Part shown: positions 43,282-54,541 of the stretch, piece by piece | Layout: each line of letters starts with the position of its first letter | How positions within the stretch are numbered: position 1 is the stretch's first letter | DNA from: Thermococcus peptonophilus | GTDB taxonomy: Archaea > Methanobacteriota_B > Thermococci > Thermococcales > Thermococcaceae | DNA: 64,000 bases | Direction of reading: 5' to 3' | Assembly (NCBI RefSeq): GCF_001592435.1 | Contig: NZ_CP014750.1 | Span: 1,240,001 to 1,304,000, forward strand | The notes under the pieces: model-generated | What the model was told of the DNA's origin: nothing | Database searches by the model: none | What the model saw: only the letters and a program-made list of their open reading frames with translations | Program-made: the position numbers and the translations under genes

Positions 43282-43357
43282 GTGATTCTCATAACTAACT
43301 AGCAGTTTTAGAGGGGTTTACTCACAATATAACGCTTAAAGGGCGTTAAAAACAAGA
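43282..43357. repeat. Diverged partial copy of the 43023-43140 element
   Basis: It shares the upstream GATTCT...CTAG...TTTTA-GGGTTTACT sequence and the hairpin (TAACGCTT/GGGCGTTA, 43330-43348). Compared with copy 1, one G-C stem pair has become A-T and two others are kept as G-T wobble pairs. The right inverted end is missing. Confidence 0.6.
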
Positions 43358-43532
43358 AAATCCACACTTCTCTGCCTATTCATTGCGAGAATCCCAATCC
43401 ACAGCCAATTTTCGAGGACATTCAAGATTTTTCCAAAAGCTTCCTTTGAGCAGAGAATTTCTTTACAAATTGGTCTATCCCTTTGTGCAGTCGTGCCAGC
43501 TGGCCATTATCTTCTTTCTGCAATTGCCGAAA

Positions 43533-43541
43533 GACTTATAA
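43533..43541 (+). promoter_or_regulatory. TATA box of the HTH regulator gene
   Basis: ACTTATAAT lies about 25 bases before the ATGs at 43558 and 43564, so the mRNA is probably leaderless. Confidence 0.6.
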
Positions 43542-43563
43542 TCTCTTAGAGTTAGCAATGATT

Positions 43564-44295
43564 ATGCTGGAGAAAGAAAAGGAAGCCCTTGCCAAGAGAA
43601 TCGCGGGTGAGATAACCCTTTCTTCTGACCCCGGCAAGACAATGAGGAAATGGCGCGAGATCTTCGGCATAAGTCAAACTGAACTTGCTGACTATCTAGG
43701 AGTTTCATCTTCAGTCATTAGCGACTATGAGGGTGGGAGGAGAAAAAGCCCCGGCGCCTCGACAATAAGAAAATTTGTTGAGGCCCTCCTTGAGATAGAC
43801 GAGAGGAGGGGTGGCAACGTCATAAGAGCCTTTAGTAAGACGATTGAGGGTGAGCTCCCGACGGATGCTATTCTCGATATTCGTGAGTTTGCAGTTCCAG
43901 TTCCGATAAAGGAAGTTGTCGAGGCCGTTAAAGGTGAGGTTGCTGCAAACCACGACCTTCTTGACAGAAAGATATACGGCTACACCGTAGTGGACAGCAT
44001 ACGGGCAATCCTTGAGATGAGCAGCGAGGAGTTCCTTAAGCTCTACGGCTGGACGACCGAGAGGGCGCTGGTGTTTACAAAGGTGACCACCGGCAGGAGC
44101 CCCATGATAGCAGTCCGCGTCCAGGGCCTTAAGCCGGCCGTGATAGTGCTACACGGCGTCAAAAAGCTCGACGAGCTGGCAGTTAAACTTGCCGAGCGTG
44201 AAAGGATTCCTCTTGTGGTATCGAAGGCCTCAAGTGAGAACGAACTCATCAACGGCCTCAGGAAGCTGGTCGAGAAAACTGAAAAGGAGTTTTAG
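43564..44295 (+). CDS. HTH-domain transcription regulator
   Basis: A 243-residue protein with an XRE-type helix-turn-helix at about residues 30-70 ('WREIFGISQTELADYLGVSS' then 'SVISDYEGGRRKSPGASTI') and a larger C-terminal domain with 'GWTTERALVFTKVTTGRSPM' that I know only as a conserved archaeal regulator domain. ATG 43558 would add two residues. The TATA box spacing supports leaderless initiation. The target genes are unknown; the convergent and downstream genes for Cys and CoA metabolism are nearby. Confidence 0.83.
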   Translation: MLEKEKEALAKRIAGEITLSSDPGKTMRKWREIFGISQTELADYLGVSSSVISDYEGGRRKSPGASTIRKFVEALLEIDERRGGNVIRAFSKTIEGELPTDAILDIREFAVPVPIKEVVEAVKGEVAANHDLLDRKIYGYTVVDSIRAILEMSSEEFLKLYGWTTERALVFTKVTTGRSPMIAVRVQGLKPAVIVLHGVKKLDELAVKLAERERIPLVVSKASSENELINGLRKLVEKTEKEF

Positions 44296-44474
44296 ATGAC
44301 TTTTGTCCATCTTTTGCTCTTCCCGGAATCTTTTGATAATCATTGTCAGGTGAACCTCCTTAATCAAACACCTATTTGGTTTCACCGAACTCATTCAATA
44401 CGCATATTTGAGTAATATTGTCAGAAACAAAACATTTATAACGTCCTAAAGCCATACCCCTGTGGTGGTCTCAG

Positions 44475-45384
44475 ATGAACGTCTTTAAAAACCCAATAGA
44501 ACTCTTTGAGAAGTACAAACCGACCCCCCTGCTCAGGCTTTCCCTTTCGGACGAGAGGGGGGATGTATTTTGCGAAGTTAGAGTTCTTTAACCCCTTCAG
44601 CAGGAGCATAAAGGACAGGGCTGTTTTTAACCTCGTGATGAACGCTCTGAAGCGCGGGGACATCAACGGCACCAGACGGCTTTTTGAAGCGACTTCCGGA
44701 AACGTCGGCATATCAATGGCAGCCATATCGAACATTTTTGGCGTTGAATTCAGGGCCTATCTACCTAAACCAACTCCAAAAGCGACAGTGAGCCTTTTGA
44801 AAGTCCTTGGAGCAGAGGTCGTGAAAACAGACTTTGAGGTAATTGACCGGGAGATGATTGAATTCGTCAGGGATGAGGCAGAGAAAGTGGGGGCAGTGAA
44901 CCTGAACCAGTTCGAGAACGACGACAACTTTGAGGCCCACCACAGGTACACGGCGAGGGAAATAGACGAACAGCTCAGGAGCATAGGAGCGAGCCCTGAT
45001 GTAATAATCGCTGGAGTCGGGACTTCTGGACACATAGCTGGTATTGCGAAGTACTTCAAAGAGCGCTACGATACGAAAGTCATCGGGGTGATTCCTGCTA
45101 AGGGCGAGAAGATTCCTGGCATAAAACGGCTCGAAACAAAACCTAAGTGGTTTTTTGACGCTGGCATTGATGAGGTCGTCGAGGTAACACAGAGGGAAGC
45201 GATTGAGGGGTCCATCCAAGTGGCCAGGAGGGAAGGCATCTTAATAGGCCTCAGCTCTGGTGCCGTGGTCAGTGCCTTTGAGAGGGTTAGAGACAAGTAC
45301 TCCGGAACGGCGATCCTGATATTTCCAGACGACGCGTTTAAGTACGTTGAGGTGTTTGAGAAATACCTATGCGAGGATCAGTGA
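44475..45384 (+). pseudogene. Cysteine-synthase-like PLP enzyme, frameshifted
   Basis: A PLP-dependent beta-family enzyme related to cysteine and threonine synthases. 'NPIELFEKYKPTPLLRLSLS' comes from the first frame (ATG 44475), 'FNPFSRSIKDRAVF' holds the PLP Lys in the second, and 'EATSGNVGISMAAI' and 'IIAGVGTSGHIAGIAKYF' are the phosphate-binding loops. The first frame stops near 44590. One extra base, in the TTTT run at about 44572-44575 or the G run before it, explains the shift. From memory, the T. kodakarensis counterpart at this position (TK1687) is a cysteine synthase using O-phosphoserine. Confidence 0.82.
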
Positions 45385-45494
45385 GTTTTAACTTATTTCT
45401 CGGGTTGTTCTTCTTTACTCCATTCTAATTTTGCATCATAGCCATAGTGGATGTTTTTAAGCTGACAGCAAAAAGGTAATAAAGGAAAAAAGCT

Positions 45495-46280
45495 TCACTC
45501 AAGTTCTTTCCTTCTCCATATCCCCTCTTCCGCCAGCTTCGTTAGCCTGTCCCTTATGTGGAGCAGAACATCGCTGAGGTTCTTGCCGTTGTCGTACTCT
45601 TCTATGATCTTGAGGAGCTCTTCCCTGCTGTAGTCTTTCATCTCCCTCGCGAGCTCTATCATTCTTGGGTAAGCCCTTACGATGTTGTCCACTATGGTTA
45701 TGTCGGCCATCCTGGCGCTCCTTGAGAGGGGGTTTAGGTCAACGGTAACGACAAACTTGCCCATTCTTACAAGTGCCTCCGTTCTGTCACCGTCTTCGAG
45801 GGGAACAAGAACCACGTCGGCCTTCCATATGCCGTTTTCATCAACCTTTCCGCGCTCGTGCTCAAGGCCAGGAATTCTCTTCGTCGGGTTGATACCGAGT
45901 ATCTCTATCTCTGGGTCGTACTTCCTAAGCTCCTCTGCTATGGCCTTAACTCTCTCCTCCGTGCGGTAGAAGAGGTTTATCTCAAGCTTCGCGTTGATGA
46001 CCTTTGCCAGCTCGATGGTCTCCTTTGGAACGAGAGCTGCGACGTTTCCGTTCACTGAGATTACTGGATGCTCCGCCAGAAGGAACTTCGCAACGGCGGC
46101 CCTCATTGCCCTCTCAGCCGGCTCTATTGTTTTCTCACCGATAAGGTAGTCAAAGGCCTCTCCGCGTCCGTGAGCTATTAGTCCGGCTTTGGCCGTCATT
46201 CCCTTCTCCATCCCCTCTATTATTTTTTCACGGTAGTAGAGGCTCCAGTAGCGTGGGTGACTCTTCGGGATGTTCACCAT
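45495..46280 (-). CDS. Phosphopantothenate synthetase (4-phosphopantoate-beta-alanine ligase)
   Basis: Archaeal CoA pathway enzyme joining 4-phosphopantoate and beta-alanine with ATP. The 261-residue protein begins [19 protein letters not shown] and contains '[19 protein letters not shown]' and '[22 protein letters not shown]', signatures of the DUF137 family represented by T. kodakarensis TK1686 (from memory). With the dephospho-CoA kinase at 34 kb it completes two CoA steps in this window. Confidence 0.93.
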   Translation of the reverse strand: MVNIPKSHPRYWSLYYREKIIEGMEKGMTAKAGLIAHGRGEAFDYLIGEKTIEPAERAMRAAVAKFLLAEHPVISVNGNVAALVPKETIELAKVINAKLEINLFYRTEERVKAIAEELRKYDPEIEILGINPTKRIPGLEHERGKVDENGIWKADVVLVPLEDGDRTEALVRMGKFVVTVDLNPLSRSARMADITIVDNIVRAYPRMIELAREMKDYSREELLKIIEEYDNGKNLSDVLLHIRDRLTKLAEEGIWRRKELE

Positions 46281-46392
46281 ACTATCACCTGCTCACAGTC
46301 TGCTGAACTAACTAAAAAGTCTTGCCTGTCGAAATAGAGCTTTCTCCTTTCTTTAAAGAAGGCCTTTCAAGGTTTTTCTGACAGAAATGGGG

Positions 46393-46449
46393 GTTCTAAA
46401 CCTTTGGTTCAAAAAAAGCGTATAAACCTTGAGTTCAAAACTAATGGTG
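46393..46449 (+). promoter_or_regulatory. Two SurR-like sites around the Nfn promoter
   Basis: GTT-CTA-AAC-CTTTG-GTT (46393-46409) is an exact match to the extended SurR consensus GTTn3AACn5GTT. GTT-CAA-AAC-TAATG-GTG (46433-46449) matches all but the last base. The TATA box GTATAAACC lies between them at about 46419-46428. Confidence 0.7.
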
Positions 46450-46483
46450 AACATATCTGATCACGTGTTCGAGGTGGTGCACT

Positions 46484-47338
46484 GTGGGATATAAGATAAC
46501 AGCCAAGGAGAACCTCTCGGTGATAGACTTCTTCATGGAGGTGGAAGCGCCGCACGTGGCCCGCTCTTGGAAGCCGGGACAGTTCCTAGTCCTCATCGTG
46601 GACGAGAAAGGCGAAAGGGTGCCGATGTCGGTTTACTATGCGGATGAGGATACCGGAAGGGTGGGCATGTTCATAAGGCGCCACGGCGTCACGACCTTCA
46701 AGCTCTGGTATGAGAAGCAGGTTGGAGATGAGCTTCTGAGCGTTGCCGGGCCGCTTGGGAAACCAATTGAAGTCAAACACTACGGCAACGTTGTTTTTGC
46801 CGCCGATGCCGTCTGCGCCCAGGCCGAGTGCTACGCCACCCTCAAGGCGATGAAGGAAGCCGGCAATTACACCATAGCAATCCACAGCTTCGAGACCAAA
46901 GACCACGTCTATCCTGAGAAGTTCCTCTCGAAGCCCGTCGCCGATGAATTCTACATAACGACCGAGGACGGGAGCGTTGGAAGGAAGGGCCACTATCTTG
47001 ACGTCCTAAAGGAGTTGATTGAGCAGGACAAGGTTGACATTGTTTTCGCGGGTGGAAAGCTTGGAAGCCTCAAGAAGCTCGCAGAACTCACTAGGCCCTA
47101 CGGCATTCCCACAATAACCACAGTGAGGCAGATAATGGTGGACGGAACCGGGATGTGCGGCTCGTGCAGGATTCTCTACGACGGTGAGGTAAAGTTTGCC
47201 TGCAGGGACGGGCCAATGTTCGACGCCCACAAGGTGGACTGGGACGACGTGATAAGAAGAGACTCCCGCTTTGCCGAGCAGCAGGCCCTTGCGAGGGAAA
47301 GATATCTCGCCAAGCTCAAGGAGAAGGGGGTGATCTGA
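46484..47338 (+). CDS. Nfn/Xfn-type oxidoreductase, small flavin and 2Fe-2S subunit
   Basis: Small subunit of a ferredoxin:NAD(P) oxidoreductase. The N-terminal FAD barrel has 'PGQFLVLIVDEKGERVPMSV'. The C-terminal 'GTGMCGSCRILYDG' and 'FACRDGP' carry the 2Fe-2S Cys. Where relatives have a Gly-rich nucleotide loop this protein reads 'FAADAVCAQAECYATL', which argues for the NfnII/Xfn paralogue, whose partner differs from NfnI. GGTGGTGC precedes the start, and the large subunit follows directly. Confidence 0.88.
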   Translation: MGYKITAKENLSVIDFFMEVEAPHVARSWKPGQFLVLIVDEKGERVPMSVYYADEDTGRVGMFIRRHGVTTFKLWYEKQVGDELLSVAGPLGKPIEVKHYGNVVFAADAVCAQAECYATLKAMKEAGNYTIAIHSFETKDHVYPEKFLSKPVADEFYITTEDGSVGRKGHYLDVLKELIEQDKVDIVFAGGKLGSLKKLAELTRPYGIPTITTVRQIMVDGTGMCGSCRILYDGEVKFACRDGPMFDAHKVDWDDVIRRDSRFAEQQALARERYLAKLKEKGVI

Positions 47339-48787
<1,449 letters not shown>

Positions 48788-48796
48788 GCCTTTTCT

Positions 48797-49264
48797 TTAC
48801 CATTCCCTTTTTCTTGATCCGAAAACAAGGCCGTGTTTGAGGTAGTCCATGAATTCGCTGTTCAGGAAGCTTTTGGTGAACTCAAGCGTCTCCTCAGGGG
48901 AGAGCCACTCGACGTCCTCCGGAACGCCCTCAACCCAGAGGTAAACAAGTTCGTCTCCTTCCCGTGCAATCAGGAGGGTGTAAACTTTGACGCCGTGTTC
49001 GAGAGCTATCTTGACCTCCCTTCCGACGAGAGAAGTGAACTTCCCGAGGGGAGCGATCGCGACGAAGTAGTCCGCCTTGGGGATGTATTTGCTGGTATCC
49101 CTCATTCCGTACTTTGAGGGAATGAGTATATTATCGGTGTTGAGCTTCTCACGGATTATCTCAACTATGGCCTTCTCCGTTTTGGTATTGTAAAGTAGGG
49201 TAGGCTCGCTCAGATAAACGAACGGTCCGGTTTTTTCCTTCTTTTTCCTGAACAGCCCAAGCAT
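48797..49264 (-). CDS. Conserved hypothetical alpha/beta protein
   Basis: I do not recognise this 155-residue protein with certainty. It is soluble, begins MLGLFRKKKEKTGPFVYLSEP and alternates strands and helices ('PKADYFVAIAPLGKFTSLVG', 'EVKIALEHGVKVYTLLI', 'VEWLSPEETLEF'). The layout resembles nucleoside 2-deoxyribosyltransferase-like or TIR-like Rossmann folds. It converges on the Nfn operon with nine bases between stops. Confidence 0.7.
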   Translation of the reverse strand: MLGLFRKKKEKTGPFVYLSEPTLLYNTKTEKAIVEIIREKLNTDNILIPSKYGMRDTSKYIPKADYFVAIAPLGKFTSLVGREVKIALEHGVKVYTLLIAREGDELVYLWVEGVPEDVEWLSPEETLEFTKSFLNSEFMDYLKHGLVFGSRKREW

Positions 49265-49273
49265 GGGAACACC

Positions 49274-49329
49274 TCAGGTGGGGATAATGTCATCATCTCG
49301 ACATCAGGAGGGATGACACTCCTCATCGG
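49274..49329 (-). ncRNA. Possible box C/D sRNA
   Basis: On the minus strand the order is CCGATGA (C-like), CTGA (D'), ATGATGA (C', exact) and CTGA (D) within 56 bases. Spacers are 15, 7 and 12 bases. The first C box deviates at two positions and the last CTGA overlaps the binding site of the 48797-49264 gene, so the call is weak. Confidence 0.25.
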
Positions 49330-49390
49330 TCAAGTCCACTAACGGAGAGGACTTATTAAGGTTTAGGGCAACGTTCAATTGGTGTGTAAA

Positions 49391-50290
49391 ATGCGCATTA
49401 TACCTCTCGCCTCGGAAAGCCTTGGTGTTAGGAGCTTGGCGACTTTCGTTGAAGCTGGAGGGCTGAGGATACTGATTGACCCGGGTGTAGCCCTGGGGCC
49501 AAAGCGCTATGGACTTTCACCGGCGGAGATCGAGCTAAAGACTCTCCAGCAGATGAGGAAGAAACTGCAAGGCTACGCGAGGAAGGCAGACATCGTGACT
49601 ATCTCCCACTACCACTACGACCACCATACGCCGTTTTTTGAAGGCCTCTACGAGAGCTCCAGTGAGGAGTACGCAAGGGAGATTTACGCCGGAAAGATTC
49701 TCTTCATTAAGCATCCAACCGAGAACATCAACTTCAGCCAGAGAAAGAGGGCGTGGGCCTTCCTCAAGAACGCCGAACCTATAGCGAAGAAAATCGAGTA
49801 TGCTGACGGAAAAAGCTTTGACCTCGGGGGAATCAAGCTGGAATTCTCTCCAGCCGTTCCGCATGGAAGCGAAGGATCAAAGCTTGGCTTCGTTGTCATG
49901 GTTCTCATCGATGACGGGAGCAAAAGAATAATCCACGCCAGCGATATACAGCTGTTGAACAGAAAGGCCGTTGAGTGGATAATCGAGAAGAACCCGGATT
50001 TGCTCATAACCGGAGGCCCGCCAACCTACCTCGGTCCAAAGGCGGCTGGTTCGTGGGAGACAGGAGTTAAGAACCTCAACGAGATAATCCGCGAGACGGA
50101 CGCTGAGGTTATCCTCGACCACCACATAGTTAGGGACAAACGATATCCGAAGTTCTTCGACGAGCTTGAAAAGAGACCAAAGACCTTCGCCGGCTATCTT
50201 AAGGTCGAAGATAGGCCGCTTGAAGCATACAGAAAGGAACTTCACAAGATCGAAAATGGGGAGGAAGTGGAGGTTCCCTTCGGTTTATAA
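49391..50290 (+). CDS. Metallo-beta-lactamase-fold protein, UPF0282 family
   Basis: A 299-residue hydrolase. 'VTISHYHYDHHTPF' is the H-x-H-x-D-H metal motif, 'LEFSPAVPHG' and 'HASDIQLLNRKAVEWI' give later ligands, and 'LDHHIVRDKRYPKFF' the last. The start is ATG 49391 with GGTGTG upstream rather than GTG 49379. Its substrate is unknown. It precedes the nicotinate phosphoribosyltransferase gene by about 90 bases with its own promoter between them. Confidence 0.85.
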   Translation: MRIIPLASESLGVRSLATFVEAGGLRILIDPGVALGPKRYGLSPAEIELKTLQQMRKKLQGYARKADIVTISHYHYDHHTPFFEGLYESSSEEYAREIYAGKILFIKHPTENINFSQRKRAWAFLKNAEPIAKKIEYADGKSFDLGGIKLEFSPAVPHGSEGSKLGFVVMVLIDDGSKRIIHASDIQLLNRKAVEWIIEKNPDLLITGGPPTYLGPKAAGSWETGVKNLNEIIRETDAEVILDHHIVRDKRYPKFFDELEKRPKTFAGYLKVEDRPLEAYRKELHKIENGEEVEVPFGL

Positions 50291-50342
50291 TCTCGCCGAT
50301 CCCAGTTCTTTCATACCCTGGCGGGCTCAGTACCAAAAACCC

Positions 50343-50351
50343 CTTATATAA
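50343..50351 (+). promoter_or_regulatory. TATA box of the NAPRTase gene
   Basis: CTTATATAAAG lies about 30-39 bases before the ATG 50382, giving a very short leader that contains GGTGAGAGCC. Confidence 0.65.
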
Positions 50352-50381
50352 AGCGGTTCAATTATCCTTCAGGTGAGAGCC

Positions 50382-51554
50382 ATGAGAGACTTCTACATTG
50401 CTCATGAAGAGGATATAAGGGCCGGTAAAACGACCGACGTTTACTTTATTAGAACCCAGAAAATCCTCCGCGAGAAGGGGATAAGGAAGAAGGTCTTCGC
50501 CGACGTTTCAACGACTTCACTTCCGCACGGCTGGAAGTGGGGTGTTTTAGCGGGGATAGAAGAGGTCGCGAAGCTTCTCGAGGGCCTTCCGGTGAACGTC
50601 TATGCGATGCCTGAAGGAACGATATTCCACCCCTACGAGCCGGTTCTGCAGATAGAGGGCTACTACGACGAGTTCGGCATCTACGAGACGGCCCTCCTCG
50701 GAATGCTCAGCCAGGCGAGCGGAATCGCCACCGCCGCCCTCAGAGTCAAGATAGCGGCAAAGTTCAAACCCGTTTACTCCTTCGGGATAAGGCACATGCA
50801 TCCAGCGATAGCCCCGATGATAGACCGCTCGGCCTTCATCGGCGGGTGTGACGGCGTTTCAGGAGTACTGGGGGCGGAGATGATAGGCGAAAAGCCCGTT
50901 GGTACGATGCCTCACGCATTGATCTTAACAATAGGCGACCAGGTGAAGGCTTGGAAGTACTATGACGAGGTCATGCCCCCGGAAGTCCCGAGGACGGCCC
51001 TTGTTGATACCCTCTGCGACGAGAAGTTCGAGGCTTTAATGGCGGCAGAGGCCCTTGGAGATAGGCTCAACGCCGTAAGACTGGACACTCCTGGCTCGAG
51101 GAGGGGCAACTTCAGAAAGATCGTCGAGGAGGTTCGCTGGGAGCTGGATTTAAGGGGGTACAAGCACGTCAAAATATTTCTCAGCGGAGGACTGAACGAG
51201 GAAAGCCTGAAGGAGCTGGCAGATATGGCCGATGCCTTTGGTGTGGGCAGTGCAATAGCGAGTGCAAAGCCGGTTGACTTTTCCCTTGATATCGTGGAAG
51301 TCGAAGGAAAGCCGATAACGAAGCGCGGCAAGCTAAGCGGAAGGAAGCAGATCTACCGCTGTGAGAACGGCCACTACCACCGCGTTCCCGCTGATAAGGA
51401 GCTTGAGAAGTGCCCGGTCTGCGGCGCTAAGGTCGAACCTCTCCTGAAACCGCTCATAGAAAACGGCGAAATCGTTGCTGAACTTCCAAAGGCGAGGGAG
51501 ATACGGGAGTACGTTCTGGAGCAGGCGAGGAGATTCAACTTGAGCCTCGATTGA
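50382..51554 (+). CDS. pncB: Nicotinate phosphoribosyltransferase
   Basis: Joins nicotinate and PRPP in NAD salvage. The 390-residue protein has 'FADVSTTSLPHGWKWGVLAG', 'SFGIRHMHPAIAPMID' and 'VRLDTPGSRRGNFRKIVEEV', the phosphoribosyltransferase active-site segments, plus 'KIFLSGGLNEESLKELADM'. The C-terminus carries a zinc-ribbon-like Cys/His set ('CENGHYHRV', 'CPVCGAKVE'), as known for archaeal relatives. ATG 50382 is used; the GTG at 50373 lies in the binding site. Confidence 0.93.
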   Translation: MRDFYIAHEEDIRAGKTTDVYFIRTQKILREKGIRKKVFADVSTTSLPHGWKWGVLAGIEEVAKLLEGLPVNVYAMPEGTIFHPYEPVLQIEGYYDEFGIYETALLGMLSQASGIATAALRVKIAAKFKPVYSFGIRHMHPAIAPMIDRSAFIGGCDGVSGVLGAEMIGEKPVGTMPHALILTIGDQVKAWKYYDEVMPPEVPRTALVDTLCDEKFEALMAAEALGDRLNAVRLDTPGSRRGNFRKIVEEVRWELDLRGYKHVKIFLSGGLNEESLKELADMADAFGVGSAIASAKPVDFSLDIVEVEGKPITKRGKLSGRKQIYRCENGHYHRVPADKELEKCPVCGAKVEPLLKPLIENGEIVAELPKAREIREYVLEQARRFNLSLD

Positions 51555-51621
51555 GCATTTTTTCTCTCATTTTTCTTTGAAAGTGAAAAGTTACTAAAAA
51601 GGGCAAGAAGTGTTTTAAAAA

Positions 51622-52896
<1,275 letters not shown>

Positions 52897-53125
52897 CTAT
52901 GGACACCTCCATTCTGAAGTGTGCAATAAAATACATCCAAGAACATCTAATAAGCTTTTTGTTTTTCTTCTGGGACTGTTGTCAATACTAATTCAAAAAT
53001 TCATCATTTTGACCTGGACTTTGGCAAAAAATGTTCAATATCTCAAATTATTCCCGGATAATATTGACTGTATGTGTAAGATCAAGTTTTAAGTTTGAGA
53101 CGGGATTATAACAGATGTGAACTAA

Positions 53126-53662
<537 letters not shown>

Positions 53663-53685
53663 CTTCCCGCATTCTTTTTCCAACT

Positions 53686-54270
53686 ATGTTCCTTGAGTAC
53701 CGAGGCCTCAGGATAAAGCTCCACCCCCAGGTGTATGAACCCGCTGAGGATACTTTCCTGCTTTCAGAGAACCTTGCGGTCAAGGAAGGGGACATCGCCC
53801 TCGATATGGGTACGGGAACGGGAATAATAGCCCTGCTCATGGCAAGGAAGGCCCGCTGGGTTCTGGGAGTAGACATCAATCCCATAGCCGTCGAGCTTGC
53901 AAAAGAAAACGCGAGGATAAACGGCATAACCAACGTCGAATTTCGACTCAGCGACCTTTTTGATAACGTCTCGGGCAAGTTTGACGTTATAACTTTCAAC
54001 GCTCCTTACCTGCCCGGCGAGCCTGAAGAGCCGATAGACCTCGCCCTCGTTGGTGGTGAAAGCGGCAGGGATGTTCTCGACAGGTTCATAGATGATGTTC
54101 CCAGTTATCTAAAGCCGGGAGGAGTGGTTCAGATAGTCCAGAGTTCAATAACCGGAGTGGAAGAGACCCTCAGAAGGCTGGAAAAAGCGAGACTAACTGC
54201 GAGAATTGTGGCTAAGAAGCACATCTTCTTTGAAGATATCGTGCTGATAAACGCTTATGCCAGGGAGTAG
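53686..54270 (+). CDS. HemK/PrmC-type protein methyltransferase
   Basis: A 194-residue SAM-dependent methyltransferase. 'YEPAEDTFLLSENLA' is typical of HemK2/PrmC, 'ALDMGTGTGIIALLMARK' is motif I, 'VLGVDINPIAVELAKEN' motif II and 'TFNAPYLPGE' the NPPY-type catalytic motif with Ala for the first Pro. The archaeal members methylate Gln in release factor aRF1 or ribosomal proteins. The target here is inferred. Confidence 0.87.
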   Translation: MFLEYRGLRIKLHPQVYEPAEDTFLLSENLAVKEGDIALDMGTGTGIIALLMARKARWVLGVDINPIAVELAKENARINGITNVEFRLSDLFDNVSGKFDVITFNAPYLPGEPEEPIDLALVGGESGRDVLDRFIDDVPSYLKPGGVVQIVQSSITGVEETLRRLEKARLTARIVAKKHIFFEDIVLINAYARE

Positions 54271-54392
54271 CGCTTGATCTCGTGAAGGAGTTTTACCTTC
54301 GGTTTTTCGGCGTCGCTGGCATCGTCCTCGAAAAAGTCAATTTTAATCTCCCTTGCTTTCAGCTCTCCAGTTGGTTTTATTCTCTCGAACAT
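54255..54392 (-). CDS. Small conserved-looking protein, 45 residues
   Basis: A short frame beginning MFERIKPTGELKAREIKID, then an acidic middle (DFFEDDASDAEK) and a basic end. A minus-strand TATA box (GGTTTAAAAG, 54416-54423) lies about 28 bases before the ATG 54392, which would give a leaderless mRNA. A longer frame to 54455 crosses that promoter and is rejected. The 3' end overlaps the methyltransferase gene by 16 bases. No function is suggested. Confidence 0.5.
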   Translation of the reverse strand: MFERIKPTGELKAREIKIDFFEDDASDAEKPKVKLLHEIKRYSLA

Positions 54393-54541
54393 GGAGAAAA
54401 AAAGGTGGAAACTGCTTTTAAACCTTTCGCAGATTGACGAAGCATTTTTCGTCAATAAGAATCAATTGGTCACCTCTGACCCATCACATTTTTAAAAACC
54501 TCCCCTGAGTTGAACCTAGAGAGAGGAATTAGGTGAGGCTA

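Larger units (their letters stand above)
42956..43557. other. Repeat-rich non-coding stretch
   Basis: About 600 bases without a supported gene. It contains a 118-base imperfect palindrome (43023-43140), a second partial copy of it (about 43282-43357), and a nested hairpin (43198-43239). It ends in the promoter of the HTH gene. Confidence 0.7.

Noticed and set aside
42956-43557. Integrated-element remnant with an att site at tRNA-Ile
   Set aside because: I found no second copy of the tRNA 3' end in the following 600 bases, and no integrase fragment.
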